Assembly: GCF_040954645.1 (NCBI RefSeq)
Contig: NC_092805.1
Span: 77,512,257-77,576,256, forward strand
Length of the DNA stretch: 64,000 nt
Source of the DNA: Diabrotica undecimpunctata
Taxonomy: Eukaryota; Arthropoda; Insecta; Coleoptera; Chrysomelidae
Direction of reading: 5' to 3'
The position numbers and the translations under genes were made by a program. Of this stretch, positions 13,329 through 23,980 are shown piece after piece. The notes under the pieces were generated by a model. It had not been told where the DNA came from and ran no database searches. It saw nothing but the letters and a program-made list of their open reading frames with translations. Numbering within the stretch: the first letter of the stretch is position 1; each line of letters begins with the position of its first letter.

Positions 13329-13726
13329 GTCGTCATAGGACACGCGATGTACCACCTTTTTCGGTGCTGTTAAGCGGCGGAGTTCTTATAAATGTACCAT
13401 CTTTGTAATTCGTTGTCGCTTACATTGCACTGGTACAATTTTTCTACCACTGTAACCGCTATCTATTGAAAAGTAGACAAACACACGGGCATGTCTAAAT
13501 TCAGATTTTATCGTTTTCTGTAGTCACAAACTTTATTTTATTGTCAGCGTATCGTGAACAAAAGTTTGTCGATAGTTTTGGGTTAATAAGTAACTGAAAA
13601 CTGAAGTATTTAAAAAATAATTGTGTTCTAGACTTGTGTTTAGGTTGCTAGGTCAGTATTAAATTTTTATCTAGGAAAATGTCAAAATTAAGAAATGACG
13701 ATATTTATTGTACCCTAATTGGCATG

Positions 13727-13864
13727 GTCGTATCTCGTGGTTGAAAAATCTCCGACAATGGTTTGGGATGACCTCAGCGGAGCTGTTTCGCAGAGCAGTC
13801 AACAAAACCATGATAGCCTTGATGATCGCCAACATCCGGACCGGATAAGGCACTGAAGAAGAAG
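13727..13864 (+). mobile_element. Short 5'-truncated LINE 3' end with a 10 bp target-site duplication
   Basis: The 138 bp insert encodes SWLKNLRQWFGMTSAELF and AVNKTMIALMIANIR, the conserved end of a widespread insect LINE ORF2, and finishes in a GAAGAAGAAG tail. It is flanked by direct copies of AATTGGCATG (13717-13726 and 13865-13874). Orientation, tail and duplication all agree with target-primed reverse transcription. Confidence 0.9.
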
Positions 13865-13893
13865 AATTGGCATGACCTGGTAAGCGAAACTAA

Positions 13894-14127
13894 AAAGATT
13901 CCGAAGCGATTGAACCTGCAACAGCGGATGTCAATAAAATTTATAGCGTATTAGGTGAAGGATCGGAGTCCGGTATTCCACTAGAAGTGACAACAGATAT
14001 GGATAGAGCTCCTAGACCGGAAAATTATACTTCTGCTTATACATCTCCAACATGGTCAACTAATCATAGACCTATCTCTTCTGAAAACATTACATATTCT
14101 TCCGAAGTACCAAGTTTCCGAAGTTGA
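13894..14127 (+). other. Unrecognised open frame of 77 codons
   Basis: An uninterrupted frame without a start codon, rich in Ser, Thr, Pro and Glu (for example DMDRAPRPENYTSAYTSPTW), ending in TGA. A short ATG frame (13679-) upstream was split by the LINE insertion at 13727. After the duplicated target site there is a GGTAAG splice-donor-like sequence. The region around it (13330-14260) could be a decayed DNA transposon or an exon scrap. I do not recognise the protein. Confidence 0.25.
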
Positions 14128-14404
14128 TAATTCAACCCCATATAATATATTTCAATTTATTTTGTATTAGACTATATTAATTTTATGTCTGCAAACTTGT
14201 ACCAACTGGTACGGTAGTACAAAACTTCTACCACCCCGTAACTAAAAAAATAAAAACCTAATTGGAAAAAAACTTCTGATTGTGTATCAATAGTAGACAG
14301 TTTACCCCTTTGTTGATTTTTTTTTATCAATTTGTGTATAAAAATGTTGTTGCTCTACTAGGGCATTTTTTGCATGAACATTTTTGCGCCTTAAATAATT
14401 AAGA

Positions 14405-15135
14405 GCTGGAAATAAGGATCTATTACACTTATCCGTAAAAAAGGGGATAAGACCGACTGCAAAAACTCATGTTACATCTCAGTTACCAGCACCAGTTAGT
14501 AGATTGTATGTAAAGGTAATGAAATGAAGTAGTCATCGCACAGGACCAGCAATCAATTGGTAACTCAACAAAAACGAAATATATTAACTCAACAAAAGCG
14601 AAATATATGTGTATAGAAGGAGCTGCAAATGATAAACTCAACGAACATGGAAATATCCTTTTTTTCGTCATGTTCCGAATATGTCTATTTGTGGTTCAAG
14701 ATTAAAAAAAAATAAACGCACTGAAACAGACATCGAAGAATAAATCATAAAAGGAAAAAAAAATAATTGGTACAATAAGCTCACTACCATAGTCAAAAAC
14801 TATCTCTAAACAAAAAAATATACAGTTACATAATAGCATGTTTAAAAGCGTTGTACTTTATGGAAACCGGACAACGCACAAAAAGAACAAAACAAAAACT
14901 CCTTGTTTTGGAAATGGATTTTTGGCCTAAATCAGCAGAAAAAATCACCAGCATAAAATAAATACAGCAAAAATAGTTTATTAGTTACGGACATGTACAG
15001 AGAATTACCGACCATCGCTACGACCCTCAAGATCAAAAGATAATCTCAATGAGCGATCTACGACCAGAAGATTGGTCCGATAGATGGTAATAGAGACCGA
15101 ACTGGAAGCTGCAAGATGTTACAAGTCGGATAGGT
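14405..15135 (+). mobile_element. LINE fragments (RT finger block, then C-terminal tail)
   Basis: The plus strand at 14405-14490 reads IRKKGDKTDCKN and then ISVTSTS, the 'HKKGD..DC.NYRGISLLN' RT block. At 14836-15125 it reads SVVLYGNRTT, LLVLEMDFW, SYGHVQRITDHRYD and a degenerate RPEDW block, the LINE tail 'YG.E.W.....LLALEMDFWRR....YGHVQRM.D.R.P'. The middle of RT is missing, so this is one internally deleted copy or two neighbouring scraps. Multiple stops. Confidence 0.65.
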
Positions 15136-18100
15136 ATATACATTTGCTACCATTATTTTTTGTTTTTTAGTCAATATTCATTTGTACCACCTCATAGGGG
15201 AAAAGGTACTTTCTGTGGAGACAAAATACAGGCACTCACACCTTTATCTAAGAGACAATATCAAAAGAACAACACCGCTTTCTTCGGTTATTAGAAGAAT
15301 TAAAATAAAAACTATAATATTTAGGAACTTTGGCATTAGAGATCGATACTTTTCATAGATAAGTTTATGTTTCGTTTAGACAATTGCAATGATCATTTCT
15401 GTGTATATAGATGAACGGAGACACGGTATCTACTTCTTGCCAGGAGGAAATCGACCGATTGAATTGTGTATCGGTGATAAAACTACATAGTCCAAATAAA
15501 AAAGGATCAATATTAATTTAGATGATCATTTATGGATTTCCATATTAAGTACTTGAGTAAATATCCTGCTTTTCAGGAAAACGCATTTCAATAGTTTATC
15601 TGCATCACCTAACAGATATTGTTTTGGAAAAATGAGAAAACATAAGGCAAAAGGATATCATAAAAAATATTATAAACATAGCTCGTCTATTAGCAACACT
15701 CCATAATGTTGCAGGAGAGCAAACACGTTGTTAAGTAAAAACAAACTTTTGCTATTGATCATTGGTACCTATGGACTAAGGTATTATTTATGACTGTAGA
15801 TTGTAGATTGCAGATTTTAGATAAAGATATCGTTTGGCCTTGTAGACTTCTTCACTCTGCAACCTGAAAGATGTATTGTGTATATTTTACATTTCAATTG
15901 TAGCTTTTCAGTAGGCTTCAACTCATGCTGTCGAGCCTCTTATGGACCAAGACCTTGCTTCAACAGGCACTTAAAGCTTTTTTTTGCTGCTTCACTTATG
16001 CTCGCTTGCCGGATATATTTTGTGCTTGGTTAGCTTAGCTGTTATGGTGACTAGATCTTATTTGTTTTTTGTTTTCTTTTTCGAAAGTATGAAAAAGAAG
16101 AAACACAGTATCTAGTTTCGTAAATCTTGTTTGCTTTGCTTGGTCGTGATCCATTCTTATCCTGCGAAAAGATTGATAGTCGCATTTGTTAGAGGCACGC
16201 ATGCCGTAAATGGGTTAACACAACCTGGTTATTGCTAAGGCATCCTTAACTTCCAAAAAGAACCCCAACCACAATAAGGTCTCACAGTTTTCGAAGAGGT
16301 GTCAGTAATAATAAATATTTTTTAATACTAGACCGATGGTTGTCATGAATTTGTTTAGCTGAAATATATGCCTATCAAAATTGGTTGAATTTATTTGCGT
16401 AGCGTTTTTCTAAAAAACGCAACCCCTTTCAGATTTTCATTAAAATTGTTTTTTGGATGAGATAAATTTTGGATTGCTTTACAGTAATATTATTTCTGAA
16501 TAGCAACTTCAAACTATTTCGTTACAAATCTGTTTACTTCAGATCACTACTGACTAACAAATGTTGTACATGTACCTATAAAAACTCCATTTAATAAAAT
16601 GACGTTAACATGTTTTTAAAAATACACAACATTTATATTATATATTGAATAAAAACTGCCCTAAACAGTTTAAAAACTTTTATATCTAAATATTCTCTAC
16701 ATTTGATTTAAACCTAACACAATAATTGTACGGAAGAACCTTTAAATCTTTTTTATGATACTGATTAAAGAGCAGAAATCTGTAATGTTCTTACTTGGCT
16801 GGTATGTCTTGATTCTACCTTGGAATGTTAATGTTAATTCGTTTAATATTTCAATTTAGTTTCAAATCGTATAGTTGGAATAATTAATTAAAATATGCGT
16901 TTTTTATCCAACAGAGCACAGTTCCAGAAAAGTCTGTAATGATTACATAACGAAAATTTTAAGAATACATTAAAAATGCAAATAAAATTAATAATAGTAT
17001 TAAGAATAAAAAGAGAAAAAACAAACATTTTAGAGGTATTGTAAAATATTCCACTACCGATCTCAATTCTTACTTTCTATTTTTATTCTGTTGTAAGTTT
17101 TTTCATATTATGGTCCATAAGACAAGTCAATGATCAAATAGTATTAAATTTGGCGAGACTGCCCACCAAAAACATGATTGGTAAAAATACAGCTACGTAC
17201 CGAAGAAGACCTTTGGCGACTATAAAGAAAATATTAAAAACTTATATAATTTCCTTTAGACCACATTCTTAGAAAAAAGTATTACTCAATAACTTACAGT
17301 TTATTAAATTAACAAGTGACTTACTTTTTTAGTTGTAGTTACAGTTGTCATACGACATTTCCCAATTAAATCCAAATTAAAAACGCTACTAAGAACATGA
17401 CATTCTCTTATTATACATATAATACCTATTTCTTATTGTTCATTGCTGGTTTTTGTAACGTTTTGTTGAAACACAAACAAAATTAGTAACCTCCAACTTT
17501 AATGTCACAATCTGAATTCAGCACTGAGAAAAAGGCGTCTTTTGTAATTCATCCTAATTATGTGCAAGACACTTGCAATCGTTTAATACTTTTGTTTAAT
17601 TTTTAATCGGTCAAAGATCTAATACGCAACCGTCAGATTGTTGTGGGAAAAATTATTTCGGTCCGGTGGCTGATCGTGACCATGTTGCTCCGTTTTAAGT
17701 GACAAGAGTCGACGTGGAAACAGCTACTTGAATCGTGAGGTTTTCATTATCGAATAATTATTTTGTTTGCGGCATATTTGTTGACTTGCATTTCTCCTCT
17801 TTTTGTACAAACATTCCAGAGTTTTTTTTTAAACATTGGAACTAGTTTGAAACATGGGTCTGTCCTATTAATCTGAAAGGTATATCAATGGATTCCGCTT
17901 CAGTCATTGATCAATTTACAATGAATATTATGGGCGCTATATGCTAATTCTTCTGTATTTTCCATTTTAATGAGATACTATTTGTAACGGCATTTTCTCA
18001 ATGAGAATTCTACAGGGAATATGTGTATTATAGCTAAATCTGTCAAATGTTGCCATATTTATACAAGATATAGTTTCTCATGAAATTAACAATTTTGTTT

Positions 18101-18185
18101 ATTTACGTTTTTTATTTATTATCATTTTTCATGCCTTTTAGTTTTTTTATTTATCATTTATAAATAAGTAACCTTGAGCACTATC
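15136..18185. other. Long AT-rich spacer, no gene seen
   Basis: Three kilobases with no frame of note and no recognisable protein block, RNA fold or paired terminus. A patch at 15880-16300 is slightly richer in GC but unassigned. Confidence 0.5.
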
Positions 18186-18189
18186 TTTA

Positions 18190-18410
18190 CTCGCCTGGGA
18201 TAATTCGTTTCGGATATTCGACATTTCATAAGAGGTGTTGTAACTTTAACTTGTCACGCTGGCCAGGCGGGTTGAAAAGTACCTGTTGGTCCACGGGAGG
18301 TATTTTATTTTTACTACCCACTGGTAAACTGGGCTGGGCATTCCCCTATACGCCACCTCGGACGCGCCCTCTAGGGGTTACCGGCTGCCCCGAGAGAATA
18401 AGTGTTATCA
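18190..18410 (+). other. GC-rich island, possible LINE 5' region relic
   Basis: About 220 bp with far higher GC content than the flanks, including a CCACGGGAGG stretch, CTGGGCTGGGCATTCCCC and CGGACGCGCCC. An open frame crosses it and runs into the (TA)n repeat. The sequence feels like the 5' UTR/ORF1 region of an insect LINE, but I cannot confirm that. It is abruptly bounded on the right by AT-rich DNA. Confidence 0.35.
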
Positions 18411-18495
18411 TTAAGTATATATATGACAATGCAAAATTACAATTAAAAACAGAAATAACCCTGGACAATAAGGACAATAATAATATAGAAAAGGT

Positions 18496-18698
<203 letters not shown>

Positions 18699-18701
<3 letters not shown>

Positions 18702-19131
18702 GGTGGTCCTTAAGTAATTGTACAAAAAGAAACCGTAGATTCTGCGCTTTAAAATATTACGATTTAAGTCAACTTGCTTTAGTAAAATGTTGATATTAAG
18801 AAAGATACAGGGTGTTAAAGTGGAAATTTAAAATTTTATTTTTCGCTATAACTTTCACGTTTGTAAATATTTATGGACAAATATTTACAATTGGATGCTT
18901 TTGAGTAGGGGCAATTATAATTTGATGCATAATTTTATGTAGCTGATAGAGGGCGCCACATATGCCACATATGTGGCATAAATTTGCGTGTAATTTTTTT
19001 TCTCTTTAAGTTAGCCCTATTTTTATTAAAAAATATTAAAGACACATTATTTTTACAAAGAAAAGGTATACCTGTTAATAACTTCCAAATTTAACCGTTT
19101 TCGAGATAATCGCATTTTATAAGTCAGCTGC
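18699..19131. repeat. Left inverted terminal repeat of the mariner element
   Basis: Pairs with 21381-21813. It contains a second CAGGGTGTT motif about 110 bp from the end and a perfect 20 bp palindrome at 18961-18980. Confidence 0.95.
18961..18980. promoter_or_regulatory. Perfect 20 bp palindrome inside left ITR
   Basis: TATGCCACATATGTGGCATA reads the same on both strands. It has an equal copy in the right ITR (21532-21551) and lies next to a conserved GGGCGCCACAT stretch. It could be an internal transposase-binding site or a cruciform; this is inference. Confidence 0.6.
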
Positions 19132-19452
19132 ATAATAATTCTTAGTTGTGATAATTTTGCGGTAAAGCACCGAATACCTGTAAATAAGCATAATTATTAG
19201 TTTGTTCTTATTAAAACAACTCAAATATGATAATGTAATATCCCGAAATGCTTTGTTATGGTTGCTAAATGTCTTATTGGAGAGAAGCTTCCATCTTCTT
19301 CTTTGAGTGCCGTGTTTGTATTCACAAGTTGGCCGTCATCATGTTTACAATTTCCTTTATAAATCGCTTTTATAAGTTTCTATGCTGACGTTGTATTACT
19401 TTTTCCTTATTGTAAAATCTTGTGACGAGAGTCACGGAAGAAGCGCTACGAG

Positions 19453-19481
19453 ACGGCGTCACGAGCGCTACGTGACGCCGT
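19453..19481. other. GC-rich hairpin in mariner leader
   Basis: ACGGCGTCAC and GTGACGCCGT form a perfect 10 bp stem around a 9-base loop. The octamer GCGCTACG is repeated in direct orientation at 19443 and 19465. It stands out from the AT-rich leader about 540 bp upstream of the transposase start. Confidence 0.6.
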
Positions 19482-20021
19482 TAGTTAACGTTAGTTGTCA
19501 ATAAATTCCTTTCAAACTATAATCAAATTGTATTTTTAAACGTCTTATGTATTTTATATAGTAATTAAATTTAATATCAAATTAATGATCGAATATCAAA
19601 TTTATATTTCAATAATAACTTAATATATTAAGTCTTACTTTGACGGGTCTGTATTTTGTTGATACGTTAGCAGGTGGCGCTACTAGAAAACTTAATTAAT
19701 ATAATATAATTTGTTTAAAATATAAATAATAAATAAATAATAAAGTTACTTTATTAAATGTTAAAAATATTATTTAAAAAATATAGAAAACATGATATGA
19801 AGCTAAGTGCTAGTCTACAGTGTCACCTATTGTACCTACCACGTTTTTTTTTGTGAAGGAAGTTTTAATGCCAGTAGACAACCCCAATGCATTGCGGGAA
19901 ATTTTAATATAGTAGGCTGATGTCACGAATGCTTTTGACAACTAAAAATAAGTCTTGTTTTGTTTAATGAGTGATTTTTGCAATATCTAGTGTATTTTGG
20001 TTTCTTAAAGAAAAGCAGAAA

Positions 20022-21092
20022 ATGCCAAGGCATAATAATTTTTCTAATATTGATATGAGAGATATGGTTGCTGTTTATTGTCAGCAACACGGGCGAGCAG
20101 CGAAAAGGGAATATTTAAGAAGATACCCAAACAGGCTGCAACCCAATCACCAAACATTTAAACATCTATTTCGAAATTTAGGCGAAAGTGGTTCATTTCG
20201 TCCTAAACGTGACAATTTAGGTCGACCAAAAATCATTACGCCTGACCAAGAAGATGAAGTAATGGTTCGCGTTGACGATAATTCTCAAGTAAGTACACGA
20301 CGTTTATCTTCAGCGTTAGGAATCAGCAAAACTTCAGTTTTAAAAATCCTACACCGTGAGCATTTTCACCCTTACCATTTTACACCTGTGCAAAATCTAT
20401 TACCAGCAGATTTACCTTTAAGATGCAGATTTGCAAATGATATCCGAAACAGGCAAAATCTTGACAACTCTTTCGTCGATAGAATATTGTTTACGGACGA
20501 AGCTACATTCACACGCCATGGTGTTTTTAATTTAAGGAACAATCATTTCTGGGATACTAAAAATCCACATGTTAAGAGAGAAAGGCATTTCCAACATGAA
20601 TTTAAAATAAATGTATGGTGTGGAATCATTGGTTATCATTTTTTAGGGCCAAGCGAGTTACCTCGTAATTTGAATGGTGAGCACTATTTACATTTTTTAC
20701 AAAATGAATTTACTGATTTGTTGGATGAATTGCCATTAAACTTAAGGCAAAATATGTGGTTTATGCAAGATGGTGCACCACCACATTATACAAGGGCAGT
20801 GAGAACATACTTGAATACCAACTTTCCGGAACGTTGGATTGGTCGTGGTAGTCATTTTCCTTGGCCACCACGTAGCCCAGAATTTAATCCGCTAGATTTT
20901 GGTATATGGGGCGCAATGAAACAACGTGTCTACAAGAATCCTATAAACACTCGCAATTAACTTTGGGAAGAAATAAATACTGCAGCAGTTTCTATTGAAC
21001 CGATGATGCTATTTAATATGAGACGATCTTTTATGGAACGGATTGATAAATGTATTGAGGAAAATGGTGGACATATCGAACACTTACTTTGA
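20022..21092 (+). pseudogene. Mariner-type (DD41D) transposase, one nonsense codon
   Basis: The protein would cut and paste the element at TA sites. Starting at the Met of MPRHNNF there is an N-terminal helix-turn-helix region (DMRDMVAVYCQQHGRAAKREY, then a GRPKII hinge and a second HTH around SSALGISKTSVLKILH). The RNase H-like catalytic core follows: LFTDEATF (D159), WFMQDGAPPHY (D250) and PPRSPEFNPLDFGIWG (D292). Forty-one residues separate the second and third Asp, the DD41D spacing known from rosa/Visitor-type elements. A TAA at 20958 cuts the frame at residue 312. The same frame continues in register to TGA at 21090 with family-like sequence (LWEEINTAAVSI, then MRRSFMERIDKCIEENGGH), so the stop is a point mutation. 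An upstream in-frame ATG at 19971 is less likely to be the start. Everything else looks intact. Confidence 0.93.
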
Positions 21093-21380
21093 CAAAGAGT
21101 TTAATCTTAATTAGTTTAACTATTTCTTAATTTGGTTTGAAAAATAAAATGTTTATGACTTTAATTTAATATAAAACGTAAAATGTTTGATTTCAAATCC
21201 AATTATCCTATTATTTTGTCAAATCATATTATTAATTATCCTGTTGATATATTTATTTTATTTAATATTTTGTTAGCTATTAACTTTATTAAAGATATTT
21301 TATACCAAAATTCAGAAGTATTAATGTTTTTGTCTATTTTTCTTTCATTGCCTGGAGTAATTGCGGTAAATCAGAATTAT

Positions 21381-21911
<531 letters not shown>

Positions 21912-22135
21912 CTTTGGACAAAACATAAAATTAACAAAGCTTAAATTAAAGGCTGACTTAAATTGAAGATGTTTCTTAGCAAAGGCAGCATTCGGAAGAT
22001 TACAAACAGTATTTAAATCAAACTTACCCAATACTTTAAATGTAAAAACTTTCGATCAGTACGTGTTGTCCGCATTGACATAAATATTGAACTGAATCAT
22101 AGATTTTAATAACAACCGTAGTCTACAAACTCCAA

Positions 22136-22500
22136 GTGACTCAGTGGGCCATGAAACGGGGAATGCTCAACATTAATCTCAGCGATCGTAAGTCCAATAA
22201 AGACATAAGAAGACGAACAAAAGTTACGGATTTAATCCAGAAGATTGCCATGGTAACATGAAACTGGCAGGACACATAGAAAGACTGAAAGACAACCGTT
22301 GTACAAAGCTAAATATTAAATAACGACCAAGAGCAAACAAGAGAAGTAGAGGCAGATCTCAAACCAGATGACTGATGACATCGAGGGAATGGCTGGTCAC
22401 GAACGGACGCAAAAAACAACAAACAGAAACAAATGGACATACCTAAGGGAGTTTTTCATCCGACGATGAATAAAATAGCTGTTGGTGATGATGATAAACT
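22136..22500 (+). mobile_element. Non-LTR retrotransposon 3' relic
   Basis: The plus strand reads TQWAMKRGMLNINLSDRKSN then KDIRRRTKVTDLIQKIA, the very typical 'TQRAMERAMLGISLRDRIRNEEIRRRT.V.D...' tail. Frame breaks follow, then NDQEQTREV and a GATGATGATAAA tail near 22485. The 3' tail type and orientation agree. Several stops; dead copy. Confidence 0.8.
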
Positions 22501-22639
22501 TCGAGCAACTTTAATATTTTCTAATCAATTTTACTCATGCAAACAGAGCTTTTGGCGTGAAAATAAATATTAATAAAAAGAAGCCTGTTAGTAGGATTAA
22601 TAATTACCCAAGAATATCTAAAAACATAAATATCTAGAA

Positions 22640-22975
22640 ACAACTTCAAATATACAATAGCTACAAAATGAAAAAATAAATACAAATTTATTTATATAGA
22701 TATCGAGCTACTAATTTCAACTGTGTGGGACAGCATGCTACCTAAATGTCGAAATACTACAAAGATGTCAAACCCAAGAACTTAGGATTATCGTAAAAGC
22801 TGCATGGTACGTAACTAACAGTGCTATTTATTGCCGTGATCTTAAAATAAAATCTGTTAAAGAAGAAATATCCTACTTCTCCCAGAATTTCACAGTTCTG
22901 TAAAGGTTAAGAAGGCATCTTCCATGTAATCTGCTTATCAGATTTTCGAACGTTATTATTGTAGGAGTCTATAGT
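22640..22975 (+). mobile_element. Jockey-type LINE C-terminal scrap
   Basis: The frame reads QLCGTACYLNVEILQRCQTQ then ELRIIVKAAWYVTNSAIYCR and DLKIKSVKEEI. This matches the Jockey post-RT block 'LWG.AS.SN...IQR.Q.K.LR.I..APWYV.N..IH.DL.I..V..EI'. The start and end are lost. Confidence 0.75.
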
Positions 22976-23965
22976 AGTTTCGTAAACTCAACCTTAGATA
23001 AGTAAAAGGAAACTATCACTGGACAGTTTTTCTAAATGTTTTGTTATTCTTAATATTAATAATTGTCTATAGTAAAATTTACAGATTTCAAATTAAACGG
23101 GATGTTTATTAAAAAAAAAAATTAATGTCTTCATAGGATCATAATACATCATTTTAATAAATACAATAAAATTACCTTTTCAAAATATTTGATCTAACCC
23201 TTTCCGTAAAATGGTTTGGAAAAACGATTGAATCGTCCCTCGTAGGAGACAAAAAACCGCAAACAAATGAATTAAAAACAATACTAGCGCTGTAGTACCA
23301 GAACATTTTTATTTTTTGTTCAATTTACCGCATCACAGATCTTTTCCTTAATCGAGAGATTTACTTTCGAAATTTACTGGTGACACGAATATCATGGAGG
23401 TCAGAAATAAGGTTATTATGCCAGAATATTTAAAATAATACTACTTGGAATGGTTTTATAGTACAAGGGATATAGACTAACTGTAAATATTTATAGAATT
23501 GACGGTAACTTAATGGAAATTCATCGAGTATCGAAGGAATCAACAGAATTGTTGGACGTAACGGATGCGATAAAATTAAGTAAAATGCAATATATTTTAC
23601 GTCGGAGGATTTATATTACGTCACAACGAATGAGGAGCTCATTAATAAAGTGTTTTTAAAGTGTAAACAACAATGACAATTGTTTAAGTAAAAGAACAAA
23701 TTTAGCAGATAAGAACAAGAACAAGGATAGATTTGACAAATTTATTAATTTAAAATAAGATCGTTAGTTCACTGCATTCCTTCAAATCTATTGAAAAACG
23801 AATTTTTTGGGTAACAAAAAAAGACGTGTTATTGGATTGTACCATTTACAACTAAAGGTTGGCTAGGTGTAATATTTACAAATCTGTACTGAATCGACGA
23901 AAACTATGTAACGGGATGCATTTGGTGATGACTGTGATGAGTATACAATATAATATACGCGACGA
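22976..23965. other. AT-rich spacer, nothing recognised
   Basis: No supported reading frame or repeat. Confidence 0.5.
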
Positions 23966-23980
23966 TACTCAGAACCAGAA

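Noticed and set aside
13351..14250. piggyBac-like element suspected from short repeats and CTGGTAC motifs
   Set aside because: No TTAA-bounded inverted ends and no catalytic motif could be found.
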